64,000 nt of DNA from Curtobacterium guangdongense (lineage in GTDB: Bacteria; Actinomycetota; Actinomycetes; Actinomycetales; Microbacteriaceae): contig NZ_JBMPIT010000007.1 of assembly GCF_049341845.1 (NCBI RefSeq), forward strand, positions 62,001 through 126,000. The letters are read 5' to 3'. The translations under genes and the position numbers were made by a program. The notes under the pieces are model-generated. The model was given only the letters and a program-made list of their open reading frames with translations, was not told the DNA's origin and made no database searches. Positions 1 to 7,902 of the stretch are shown in pieces; the stretch's first letter is position 1, and each line of letters begins with the position of its first letter.

Positions 1-706
1 CGATCGTCCCGACGGCCGGCCGTTCGCGGGCGTGTTCCTCGATGAAGCGGAGCGCGTCGCGCAGTCGACTCGCCAGGGGGACGTCGTCGCCGCGGTCGCG
101 GAGCGGGAACGTGTCGAGGACGACGACGGCGAGCCTCCGGTTGAGCGCGGTCCGCATCGGTCCCCGGACCCGGTCGTCGAGGAGCGCCGGCCCGAGCTCG
201 CGGATCAGGCGACGGAGGGGCTCCCGGCGTGCGACGACGTCGTCTTGCTGGTCGAAGAGCAGCGGGCCGTCCGGCAGCAGGAAGCCGAGCTCGTGGCCGA
301 CCGAGCGGAGGAACCGGTCGGCGATGTGGACACCGTTGTAGAGCGTGTCCTCCGACTCGAAGCGGTACGCCTCCGACGCCGAGGCGATGTAGGGGGCGCC
401 GGGGAGCACGACACGGGTGCGGTCCGCGAAGTGCATCTCGAGGCGCCCACGCGTCAGCCAGAACACGACGTGGTCGTTCCGCGGACCGATCACCCCGCCG
501 CGACGCCCGCCGGAGGCGTCCATCGTGCGCAGGGAGAGGTCGTCGTCGCCGATGACCGAGTACTCGTACCGGGTCCCCGGTGCCACCGCGGTGTCCGAGG
601 CGAATCCGGATCCGCCGTACTCGGAGGTGAAGATCGCCGTGTAGCCGCTGCCGTCGTCGCTCGTGAACCGCTCGCGGCGGAACCCGTTGGGGGACGTCGT
701 GCTCAC
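1..706 (-). CDS. AraC-family transcriptional regulator (C-terminus cut by window edge)
   Basis: About 235 residues are visible. The N-terminal part reads like an AraC-type ligand-binding domain (NDHVVFWLTRGRLEMHF, then a cupin-like stretch). The last residues before the edge (RLRDALRFIEEHARERPAVGTI) are the usual lead-in to the first helix-turn-helix of the AraC DNA-binding domain, which lies outside the window. The start is GTG at 706; an ATG eight bases upstream hits a stop after two codons. It lies 22 bp after the DUF4232 lipoprotein gene on the same strand. Effector and targets are unknown. Confidence 0.75.
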   Translation of the reverse strand, partial: MSTTSPNGFRRERFTSDDGSGYTAIFTSEYGGSGFASDTAVAPGTRYEYSVIGDDDLSLRTMDASGGRRGGVIGPRNDHVVFWLTRGRLEMHFADRTRVVLPGAPYIASASEAYRFESEDTLYNGVHIADRFLRSVGHELGFLLPDGPLLFDQQDDVVARREPLRRLIRELGPALLDDRVRGPMRTALNRRLAVVVLDTFPLRDRGDDVPLASRLRDALRFIEEHARERPAVGTI

Positions 707-728
707 GAGGACATCTTCACACCAGGGG

Positions 729-1400
729 TCAGGAAGTCGCCTGTCCCTCGGGGACGAATGCCTGGACGGACAGGAGCGGGGCCTGAGCATCGTCGCAGGC
801 GGTGTAGTCCGTGTCCGCGATGAAGAGCGAGGCCTTCGACCCAGGCGGGTAGACGCGGAACCCGTCGGGCGTCCGTGGCGAGCACGCGGCGTTCGAGTAG
901 TTGGCAGCCTGCCCGATCTTCAGCGGTGCGACGGCGGTGTGTCCGGGTGCGAGGGTCACCGTCGGGTGCGGCGAGCCCTTGTCCTGATCGGCAGCGGCCC
1001 CGATCTGCGTGCCGTTGCCCCCGCCGACGAAGGAGACGCCCGGCCACCCCTGCAGCGTGCAGCTCGCGGATCCGGTGTTCTGCAGGGCGAGGTGCACGAC
1101 GACGCTCCCCGCCGCACCCCCGCTGCCGGGCTGGATCGACGCGGAGAGGTCGCCGGCCACGCACTGCCCCGAACTGCCCGCCGACGACCCACCGCTCGAC
1201 GATCCGCCGCCATCGCCGGCCGACGCGGAGGTCGACGGCGCAGGCGAGGTCGACGGGGTCGGCGTCGCGGTGACGGTCTTCGTCGCGGTGGCGGTGGCCG
1301 TCGCGGTGTCGCTCCCGCCGGACGCGCACCCGGCGAGGGCCCCCATCGTCAGGATGCCCATCGCCCCGAGCATGATCACGGTTCCCTTGCTGGACTGCAT
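729..1400 (-). CDS. DUF4232-domain lipoprotein
   Basis: A 223-residue exported protein. It has a hydrophobic signal segment ending in lipobox LAGC (Cys about residue 25), then a Thr/Ala/Ser-rich linker (about 30-78). The C-terminal DUF4232 domain starts at QCVAGDLSASI and holds the typical pattern of an immunoglobulin-like fold (LQNTGSASCTLQGWPGVSFVG) with paired cysteines. It is expected on the outer face of the membrane. The function of DUF4232 is unknown. It is co-directional with the AraC gene just downstream. A long antisense reading frame across it is a GC artefact. Confidence 0.85.
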   Translation of the reverse strand: MQSSKGTVIMLGAMGILTMGALAGCASGGSDTATATATATKTVTATPTPSTSPAPSTSASAGDGGGSSSGGSSAGSSGQCVAGDLSASIQPGSGGAAGSVVVHLALQNTGSASCTLQGWPGVSFVGGGNGTQIGAAADQDKGSPHPTVTLAPGHTAVAPLKIGQAANYSNAACSPRTPDGFRVYPPGSKASLFIADTDYTACDDAQAPLLSVQAFVPEGQATS

Positions 1401-1512
1401 GACGGCAGGTAATCACCGCCGGACACGATGCGTCCCGGTATCCACTCAGGGACCGCGAGCACACTCGCGCCGTACGGCACCGTTGCCGTGCACAGGACCC
1501 GGAGGACGGACC

Positions 1513-1809
1513 ATGGCAGGCAAGCACGAACAGATCCGAGGCGACGGAGACCGCGCGGACGGCGTCGAGCCGGTTGCGGGGGCGTTCGTCGACAGCGAGA
1601 TCCCCGGCGAGGAACAGCCCAGGACGAACGAGCCGGTCGGCGAGTTCGTCGCGAGCGACATCCCCGGCGAGGACGTCCCCACGACGACGGGCACCGACGG
1701 CGAGTACGTCGAGTCGGACATCCCCGGCGAGGGCGAGCCGCGTCCGTCCGGTGCGGTCGGGCACTACGTCGACACCGGCAGCGGCACCGACGACACCGAG
1801 AACGGCTGA
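1513..1809 (+). CDS. Small acidic protein of 20-residue SD(I)PGE repeats
   Basis: A 98-residue soluble acidic protein with a perfect GGAGGA ribosome site at 1501-1506, 6 nt before ATG. It holds repeats of exactly 20 residues: GAFVDSEIPGE (23-33), GEFVASDIPGE (43-53), GEYVESDIPGE (63-73) and a degenerate GHYVDT (83-88). The consensus is G-x-[FY]-V-x-S-[DE]-I-P-G-E joined by variable acidic/Thr/Pro linkers. There is no signal peptide or membrane segment. I do not recognise a family with a known role. The periodicity suggests a repeated binding motif or a low-complexity scaffold. Confidence 0.75.
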   Translation: MAGKHEQIRGDGDRADGVEPVAGAFVDSEIPGEEQPRTNEPVGEFVASDIPGEDVPTTTGTDGEYVESDIPGEGEPRPSGAVGHYVDTGSGTDDTENG

Positions 1810-1812
1810 GCG

Positions 1813-2235
1813 CTAGTCGATGAGGTCCGCCTGCGCGAGCAGGCGGATCGTCTCGACGCCCGCTGGCGGGCACCGGTCCGCGTCCGCGGAGGTGACCCAC
1901 TCGACCTCGTCCACCTCTGCCGAGGCGACGGGCGTGGCCGAGTCCAGCGGGCCTCCCGGCCGGACCAGGAAGAGGGTCATCGCGACCATCGTCCCCGGAG
2001 CCTGGCCGTGTGCCGGCTCGGTGACCACGGCGAACTCGTCCACGTCGGCGGCGGTGAGCCGCAGACCGGTCTCCTCGAGCGATTCCCGGACCACGGCCTC
2101 GACGTCGGTCTCGTGCGCCTCGGCCTTGCCGCCCGGCAGGTAGAGCACGTCGCGCTGTCGCGCCCGCACCATGAGCACGCGCCGGTCACGGACCAGCAGC
2201 AGCGCGCTGACGCGCAGGACGGGCGGGAGGCTCAG
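1813..2235 (-). CDS. Nudix hydrolase, probable CTG start overlapping the hemA stop
   Basis: About 140 residues. The Nudix box is intact (GGKAEAHETDVEAVVRES then LEETGL, matching GX5EX7REUXEEXGU), so a metal-dependent diphosphohydrolase on a nucleoside-diphosphate-linked substrate is expected. Homologous sequence extends back to LPPVLRVSALLLVRDRRV, the first beta strand. In this frame no ATG, GTG or TTG precedes that strand. The best start is CTG at 2235, whose bases overlap the hemA stop (CTGA), suggesting translational coupling. The alternative internal GTG/ATG codons (RVLMV) would delete the first strand. Family assignment is firm, the start is not. Confidence 0.8.
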   Translation of the reverse strand: MSLPPVLRVSALLLVRDRRVLMVRARQRDVLYLPGGKAEAHETDVEAVVRESLEETGLRLTAADVDEFAVVTEPAHGQAPGTMVAMTLFLVRPGGPLDSATPVASAEVDEVEWVTSADADRCPPAGVETIRLLAQADLID

Positions 2236-3551
2236 CTCGCGTCCGCCTCGTCCTCGCGAACCGGGGCGGTCCGGTCCGCCAGCGGCACGACGGGGGTGGG
2301 GACGTCCAGTTCCGCCTCGGGTTCTGGTCGCACGCCGTAGAGGGCCTCGAGCGCACCGACGAACTCCTCGCCGCGTCCGGCGCGACCCAGCTCGCGCGCG
2401 CGGACCGACGGGCGGTGCAGCAGGACGCCGACGAGGTGCCGGAGCGCCCGCTCGGTGTGCTCCGCCGACTCGGGCGTGCTGTCCCCGCGCCGGTTGGCGC
2501 GGTCGATCTCGTCGTCGAGGATGTCGAAGACGTGCTTCCGGAACGCCACGAGCGCCGGGGTCGTCGACTGCTCGAGCGCCTGCGCGCGGAAGCGGGACAC
2601 GGCGTCGTCGACCATCGCCCGGGCTTCCGACTCGGCGTTCAGCTCGGAGATGGGCGCGTGGATGCTGATCGTCTCGAGGTCGAGCAGCTCGACGCCGTCG
2701 ACGTGCGTGGCGTCCGGGTCGACGTTGCGGGGGAGCCCGAGGTCGATGACGATGCGGCGGACCCCGTCGTCGAGGTCGGCCGGATCGATCACGGGGACCT
2801 CGCTCGAGGTGCACGTGATGACGACGTCGCTCGTGGCGATCGCCCGGCGCAGGTCGTGGGCGGCGACGAGGTCGTGCTTCGCGGCGAACCACGGGGCGCG
2901 GCCGGACGGCGAGTACACCTGGATGCGCTCGGCACCGCGGTCGCGCAGTGCTGCGATCGTCGTGGCCGCGTAGCTGCCCGTCCCGACGAGGAGCACGTTC
3001 GTCTGCGCCCAGTCGGTCACGCGGGACGACGCGAGTTCGAGGCCGAGGCGCACGAGCGAGCGACCGGCCGCCCCGATGCGGGTGCGGGTCTTGACGCCGC
3101 GGGAGGTGTGCGCGGCTTCCTGGAAGAGCCGCTCGAGGTCGGAGGTCGTGGTGCCGTTGGCGCGTGCGTCCTCGAGCGAGCGGCGGACCTGTCCGGAGAT
3201 CTCGGTCTCGCCGATGACCACGGACTCGAGGCCGCTCGAGACGGCGAAGAGGTGCTGGACGACGTCCTTGCCGCCGAGCACGGAGACGGAGTCGAGGACC
3301 TCGGCGCCGGCCAGTCCGCTGGCGCTGGCGACGGCCTCGACCGTGGCGGCCACGGCGGAGTCGCTGTCGCCGGCGATGTCGAGGTAGGCCTCGAAGCGGT
3401 TGCAGGTCGCGAGGACCACGGCGCCGTCGAGGACGTCCGAGTCGGTGACCAGTCGGGAGGCGGCCGCGGGGGCGCCGATGCTCAGTCGCTCCAGGAGATC
3501 GAAGCTGGCGTTGCGATGCGACGCCGTGAGACAGATGAGCACGTACTCCAT
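2232..3551 (-). CDS. hemA: Glutamyl-tRNA reductase
   Basis: 439 residues, normal length. It reduces glutamyl-tRNA(Glu) with NADPH to glutamate-1-semialdehyde, the first committed step of C5 tetrapyrrole synthesis. The catalytic Cys50 sits in LATCNRFEAYL; GETEISGQVR and the Rossmann-type NADPH domain (VLLVGTGSYAATT) follow, then the helical dimerisation domain. ATG at 3551 opens with MEYVLICLTASHRNASF, the expected N-terminus. It is transcribed divergently from hemE with only 29 bp between starts, so both promoters must overlap the opposite gene or its 5' end. The Nudix gene is coupled downstream. Confidence 0.97.
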   Translation of the reverse strand: MEYVLICLTASHRNASFDLLERLSIGAPAAASRLVTDSDVLDGAVVLATCNRFEAYLDIAGDSDSAVAATVEAVASASGLAGAEVLDSVSVLGGKDVVQHLFAVSSGLESVVIGETEISGQVRRSLEDARANGTTTSDLERLFQEAAHTSRGVKTRTRIGAAGRSLVRLGLELASSRVTDWAQTNVLLVGTGSYAATTIAALRDRGAERIQVYSPSGRAPWFAAKHDLVAAHDLRRAIATSDVVITCTSSEVPVIDPADLDDGVRRIVIDLGLPRNVDPDATHVDGVELLDLETISIHAPISELNAESEARAMVDDAVSRFRAQALEQSTTPALVAFRKHVFDILDDEIDRANRRGDSTPESAEHTERALRHLVGVLLHRPSVRARELGRAGRGEEFVGALEALYGVRPEPEAELDVPTPVVPLADRTAPVREDEADAS

Positions 3552-3580
3552 GGTACCGCGCTCGATGGGAGAATCGTGCG

Positions 3581-4702
3581 GTGACCGACGCATCCACAGC
3601 CGCACTGCCCGCAACGCACCCGCTCGCCGACGGTCGCACCGCCGGATCCCCGCTGGTCAGGGCGCTCCGCGGGGACCGACCCGAGACGCTGCCGGTGTGG
3701 TTCATGCGCCAGGCCGGGCGTTCGCTGCCGGAGTACCGGGAGCTCCGCGTCGGGACGGCGATGCTCGACGCGTGCCTCGATCCGGCGATGGCGTCCGAGA
3801 TCACGCTGCAGCCCGTCCGTCGGCACGGGGTGGACGCTGGCATCTTCTTCAGCGACATCGTCGTGCCGATCAAGCTCGCGGGCGTGGACGTCGAGATCGT
3901 CCCGGGTCGCGGCCCGGTCCTCGGTTCCCCGATCCGCACCGCTGCCGACGTCGACGCGCTCGAGTCGCTCGACCCGGCCGCGCTCGCTCCCATCGCCGAG
4001 GCCGTCCAGCGCACCGTCGCCGAACTCGGGAGCACGCCGCTCATCGGGTTCGCCGGTGCCCCGTTCACCCTCGCGGCGTACCTGGTCGAGGGCGGCCCGT
4101 CGAAGGACCACATCCGCGCCCGCACGCTCATGCACGCCGAGCCGGAGACCTGGTCGCGCCTGCTCGCCTGGGCGGCCGAGGTGTCGGGGACGTTCCTCCG
4201 CGCCCAGGTGCTCGCCGGGGCATCGGCCGCACAGCTCTTCGACTCGTGGGTCGGCTCGCTCTCCCGCGCCGACTACCTCGAGCACGTCGCACCGCACTCC
4301 GCCGCGGCGCTCGCGCACGTGGCCGACCTCGGCGTCCCGCGCATCCACTTCGGTGTCGGCAGCGGTGAGGTCCTGCGGGACATGACGACCCTCGGCACCG
4401 ACGCGGTCCAGGTGGACGCGGTGGGCGTGGACTGGCGGCTCCCGCTGGACGAGGCCGTCGCCCGCGTCGGTAACGGCGTCACCGTGCAGGGCAACGTCGA
4501 CCCGGCGATGCTCAACGCGCCGTGGGAGGTGCTCGAGGCGCACGTGCGCGACGTGGTCCGTCGCGGTGGTGCTGCACGCGCCCACGTCGTGAACCTCGGG
4601 CACGGTGTCCCGCCGGAGACGGACCCGACCGTGCTGACCCGCCTGGTCGAGCTCGTGCACACGCTCGGGGACGGGACCGACGTCGCCGGGAGCCCCGCGT
4701 GA
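3581..4702 (+). CDS. hemE: Uroporphyrinogen III decarboxylase
   Basis: 373 residues. It decarboxylates the four acetate side chains of uroporphyrinogen III to give coproporphyrinogen III. The family signature PVWFMRQAGRSLPEYRELR lies near residues 38-56, and the second motif GFAGAPFTLAAYLVEGG near 150. The GTG start at 3581 is divergent from hemA. Its stop overlaps the hemY start (GTGA), so the two are translationally coupled. Confidence 0.97.
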   Translation: MTDASTAALPATHPLADGRTAGSPLVRALRGDRPETLPVWFMRQAGRSLPEYRELRVGTAMLDACLDPAMASEITLQPVRRHGVDAGIFFSDIVVPIKLAGVDVEIVPGRGPVLGSPIRTAADVDALESLDPAALAPIAEAVQRTVAELGSTPLIGFAGAPFTLAAYLVEGGPSKDHIRARTLMHAEPETWSRLLAWAAEVSGTFLRAQVLAGASAAQLFDSWVGSLSRADYLEHVAPHSAAALAHVADLGVPRIHFGVGSGEVLRDMTTLGTDAVQVDAVGVDWRLPLDEAVARVGNGVTVQGNVDPAMLNAPWEVLEAHVRDVVRRGGAARAHVVNLGHGVPPETDPTVLTRLVELVHTLGDGTDVAGSPA

Positions 4703-6015
4703 CGGACGCGATCGTCGTCGGCGGCGGCGTCGCCGGGCTCGTCGCCGCCCGTGACCTCGCCAAGACGGGCGTGCACGTGGTGCTCGTCGAGGCCTCCGGC
4801 TCGCTCGGCGGCATGGTCCGCCGGCACACCGTCGCGGGAATCGACCTCGACATGGCGGCGGACTCGTTCGCGACCCGCACCGACGCCGTTTCCGCGCTCG
4901 CGATCGAACTCGGCCTCGGCAACGACGTCGTCGCGCCCGACCCCCGCGGCGCATGGCTCATGACGCGCGCCGGCCGGGTCGCGCCGATCCCCGCGACGGG
5001 GCTCCTCGGCATCCCCGGCAGCCCCATGGCCGCGGACGTGATCGCCGTGGTCGGCCAGGGCGCCGCGTTCCGGGCCCAGCTCGACTCCCTCATCCCGTCG
5101 CCCGTCGGTGCGCGAGCCGGGTCGCTCGGCGAGCTCGTCCGGAAGCGGATGGGGGCGACGGTCCTCGACGACCTCGTCGTCCCGATCGTCGCCGGTGTCC
5201 ACTCCACGCACCCGGACGACCTCGATCCCGACCGCGTCGCACCGGGACTCCGAGCAGCCCTGCAGCGCGAGGGGTCCCTCGCCCGCGCCGTGCTGTCACT
5301 CCGGGAGCGGGCGACCGCCGGCTCCGCGGTGCAGGGGATCCGGGGCGGGATCGTCCGGATCGTCGACGAGCTCGTCCGCGACATGGAGACCTACCGGGTC
5401 GACGTCCGGCTGCACACCCGTGCGACCGCGATCGAGCGCGCTGCGGTCGAGCTCCTGCACGCCGACGGCACCGCCGAGCGGCTCGTCGCCGACCACGTCC
5501 TCGCCGCTGTTCCCGATCCCCACCGCGCTGCCGCACCGGAGCGGACGGGCATCGAGCTCGTCACCCTGGTCGTCGACCAGCCCGCCCTCGACGCCGCGCC
5601 GCGCGGCACCGGGATGCTCGTGCACCCGGACGCCACCGGGGTCCGGGCGAAGGCGATCACGCACGCCACGGCCAAGTGGCCGTGGCTGGCCGACGCGGCG
5701 GACGGACGCCACGTCCTCCGACTCAGCTACCGGACCACCGCAGGCGGCGCGGACGACGTGGCCACGAGCCTCCCGGTCGACCCGGCGGACGCGACGGGCG
5801 TCCGTGCGACCACGGACGCGACCGCCTTGCTGGGCGTCCCCGTCGACGCGGGGAACGTCGTCGGGGCGGCGCGCGTCCGCTGGCACGGACCGGACACCAG
5901 CCCCTCCGGTCTCGCCGACGGCGTCGTCGCGATCGGTGAGGTGTCGCGGGGCCGTGGCCTGGCCGGGATCGTGGGGGAGACCCGGTCGACCGTGCGGGGT
6001 CTGCTCGGTTCCTGA
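4699..6015 (+). CDS. hemY: FAD-dependent coproporphyrinogen III oxidase (HemY/CgoX)
   Basis: 438 residues from GTG 4699, overlapping the hemE stop. The N-terminal dinucleotide fold (IVVGGGVAGLVAARDLA) binds FAD, and the C-terminal FAD motif ends with the usual GRGLAGIVGETRSTV. In bacteria with HemQ and a coproporphyrin ferrochelatase, as in this cluster, the substrate is coproporphyrinogen III rather than protoporphyrinogen IX (pathway knowledge). Expected to be cytosolic or peripheral on the membrane. Confidence 0.93.
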   Translation: MTDAIVVGGGVAGLVAARDLAKTGVHVVLVEASGSLGGMVRRHTVAGIDLDMAADSFATRTDAVSALAIELGLGNDVVAPDPRGAWLMTRAGRVAPIPATGLLGIPGSPMAADVIAVVGQGAAFRAQLDSLIPSPVGARAGSLGELVRKRMGATVLDDLVVPIVAGVHSTHPDDLDPDRVAPGLRAALQREGSLARAVLSLRERATAGSAVQGIRGGIVRIVDELVRDMETYRVDVRLHTRATAIERAAVELLHADGTAERLVADHVLAAVPDPHRAAAPERTGIELVTLVVDQPALDAAPRGTGMLVHPDATGVRAKAITHATAKWPWLADAADGRHVLRLSYRTTAGGADDVATSLPVDPADATGVRATTDATALLGVPVDAGNVVGAARVRWHGPDTSPSGLADGVVAIGEVSRGRGLAGIVGETRSTVRGLLGS

Positions 6016-6110
6016 GCGGACCGCCGACCCCCCGAGGGCTACTGTTGGTGGAACGCCGACACATTCCGTTCGGCGCATGACCACCGCACACTGACTCAAA
6101 CGGAGGAACC

Positions 6111-6365
6111 ATGCGAGGCAGGCTCCTGTTCGTCGCCGGCGCAGCACTCGGGTACGTCCTGGGATCGCGAGCCGGACGGGCGCGGTACGAGCAGATCAAG
6201 ACCGTCACCGGCAAGATCTGGAACAGCAACGGCGTCCAGCAGGGCGTCCACACCGTCGAGGAGTTCGTCGCGGACAAGACGCCCGACGTGGCCGAGTTCG
6301 TCGGTGAGCAGACCAAGAAGGTCGTCCGCAAGGTCGGCCAGAAGAAGGACGCCCAGGCCTCATGA
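6111..6365 (+). CDS. YtxH-like single-span envelope protein
   Basis: 84 residues. A short N-terminal membrane segment with a glycine-rich motif (LLFVAGAALGYVLGSRAGRARYEQI) is followed by a charged amphipathic Lys/Val-rich tail. This is the YtxH-like pattern of actinobacterial stress or envelope proteins. A GGAGGA site precedes the ATG. The stop overlaps the next ATG (ATGA), so it belongs to a three-gene unit placed between hemY and hemQ. The biochemical role is unknown. Confidence 0.75.
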   Translation: MRGRLLFVAGAALGYVLGSRAGRARYEQIKTVTGKIWNSNGVQQGVHTVEEFVADKTPDVAEFVGEQTKKVVRKVGQKKDAQAS

Positions 6366-6820
6366 CCGACACCCGTGACCGGAAACCGCGATCGCTGTTC
6401 GGTCTCGTCGGGGACGTCCCACAGCTCGTCAAGAACCTCGTCAAGGGTGAGATCGCGCTCCTCAAGGCCGAGCTCGTCGGCAAGGCGAAGGTCTTCGCCA
6501 TCGCCGCGGGGCTGCTCATCGCGGCGCTCGTCATCGTGCTCTATGCGATCGGCGTCCTGCTGACGGCGGCCGTGATGGGCCTCGCGACGGTGATGCCCGC
6601 GTGGCTGGCGGCGCTGGTCGTCGCCTTCGTGATGCTCGTCGTCGCCGCGATCCTCGGGCTCGTCGGCTGGAAGCGCTTCAAGAAGGGGCTGCCGATCACG
6701 CCGAAGCGCACGATCGACAGCGTGAAGAACGACATCAACGCGGTGAAGGGCATGGGCAAGAAGCCCACGCCCGAGACCCAGCACGCGTCCCGCAAGCCGG
6801 ACGTCGGCGGCCGGTTCTGA
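6362..6820 (+). CDS. Actinobacterial Holin-X / phage-holin-superfamily III membrane protein
   Basis: 152 residues. A basic N-terminal helix (LVKGEIALLKAELVGKAKVF) is followed by two membrane helices (about 43-65 and 75-102) and a cytoplasmic basic tail. This is the layout of the chromosomal actinobacterial Holin-X family. Despite the name there are no phage genes here, so a host envelope role is likelier than lysis. It is translationally coupled to the YtxH-like gene upstream, and the DUF3618 gene follows 26 bp later. Confidence 0.75.
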   Translation: MTDTRDRKPRSLFGLVGDVPQLVKNLVKGEIALLKAELVGKAKVFAIAAGLLIAALVIVLYAIGVLLTAAVMGLATVMPAWLAALVVAFVMLVVAAILGLVGWKRFKKGLPITPKRTIDSVKNDINAVKGMGKKPTPETQHASRKPDVGGRF

Positions 6821-6846
6821 CGCCCGTACCATCTCCGGAGGAACCC

Positions 6847-7083
6847 GTGACCGACCAGCACCCCCACGACCAGCTCGCCGACGACGTCGCCAAGACCCGG
6901 GCCCAGCTCTTCGACACCCTCGACGCGATCGAGGACAAGCTCAACGTGCCGAAGCAGATCGGCATCGCTGCGTCGAAGGTGAAGCGCGGTGTGGTCGTAA
7001 AACGTCCCCCGTACCTGGCCGGGCTCGCAGCGGGCGTGGCGGTGGTCGGGGGTATCGTCATCACGGTGCTCCGACGGCGGTAG
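6847..7083 (+). CDS. DUF3618-family small membrane protein
   Basis: 78 residues from GTG 6847 with a GGAGG site just upstream. The N-terminal amphipathic helix (LADDVAKTRAQLFDTLDAIEDKL) is the DUF3618 signature, and one C-terminal membrane helix (LAGLAAGVAVVGGIVITVL) ends in Arg-Arg-Arg. It is the third member of the YtxH / Holin-X / DUF3618 unit, a grouping common in actinobacteria. Function unknown; probably envelope homeostasis. Confidence 0.75.
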   Translation: MTDQHPHDQLADDVAKTRAQLFDTLDAIEDKLNVPKQIGIAASKVKRGVVVKRPPYLAGLAAGVAVVGGIVITVLRRR

Positions 7084-7158
7084 ACCCCTTCGACGGGCGG
7101 CCCGTCGGGCGGGGGAGATCGGCAGCGGGCGAACCATTACCTTGCGACCGATAGGACA

Positions 7159-7902
7159 ATGGACCTCATGAGTTCCACCGTGCCCCCGCACGACGCAACA
7201 CCGCACGAGACCGACCCCGCCACCGGGATCGACCCGAACCTCCTCACCGCGTATGCGTTGTGGGCCGTGTTCCGTCGCCCCCTCGGTCCGATCCACACGG
7301 TCGGCCCCGATGCGGTCGCCGAGCTGGACGCCGTCATCGCCGCCGCCGCCGATCGCGGCGTGACCATCCGTGGGTTCTACGACGTCTCCGGCTTCCGTGC
7401 CGACGCCGACGTCATGGTCTGGCTGCACGGCGACGACGCGCAGGCGATCCAGGCCGTGCTGCGCGAGATCCGCCGGACCGGGCTGTTCCAGGACGCCGAA
7501 CCGGTGTGGCACGTGATGGCGATGCACCGCGAAGCCGAGTTCAACAAGCGGCACACCCCCGCGTTCCTCCGTGGCAAGGACCCCGAGGCGTGGATCACGG
7601 TGTACCCGTTCGTCCGCTCCTACGAGTGGTACCTCCTGCCCGAGGAAGAGCGCAGCACGATGCTCCGCGACCACGGGATCGCCGGCGCGAAGTACCGCCG
7701 TGTCCTGACGAACACCATCGCCACCTTCGCCCTGAGCGACTACGAGTGGATACTGCCGCTCGAGAGCCCCGACCTGGTGGACCTCGTCGACCTGATGCGC
7801 GACCTGCGCTACACCGAGGCGCGCATGCACGTGCGCGAAGAGGTCCCGTTCTTCACCGGTCGTCGGGTGACGACCGCCGAGCTGCCGGAGGTCCTGTCAT
7901 GA
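7159..7902 (+). CDS. hemQ: Coproheme decarboxylase HemQ (chlorite-dismutase fold)
   Basis: 247 residues. It oxidatively decarboxylates Fe-coproporphyrin III to haem b, the last step of the coproporphyrin-dependent pathway. The sequence has the family core (RGFYDVSGFRADADVMVWLHG) and the segment YPFVRSYEWYLLPEEER holding the catalytic Tyr. ATG 7168 (MSSTV) is an alternative start with better spacing from AGGA at 7153. The stop overlaps the hemH ATG. Its presence decides the pathway variant used here. Confidence 0.95.
   Translation: MDLMSSTVPPHDATPHETDPATGIDPNLLTAYALWAVFRRPLGPIHTVGPDAVAELDAVIAAAADRGVTIRGFYDVSGFRADADVMVWLHGDDAQAIQAVLREIRRTGLFQDAEPVWHVMAMHREAEFNKRHTPAFLRGKDPEAWITVYPFVRSYEWYLLPEEERSTMLRDHGIAGAKYRRVLTNTIATFALSDYEWILPLESPDLVDLVDLMRDLRYTEARMHVREEVPFFTGRRVTTAELPEVLS

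Noticed and set aside
1813..4131. Very long minus-strand reading frame (772 codons) over hemA and hemE
   Set aside because: Only its last 140 codons (Nudix) have protein character; the rest is an Arg/Pro-rich shadow of hemA and hemE caused by high GC.
6362..6820. Holin-like protein as a sign of prophage
   Set aside because: It is a chromosomal Holin-X family member between housekeeping genes; no phage genes or att sites nearby.
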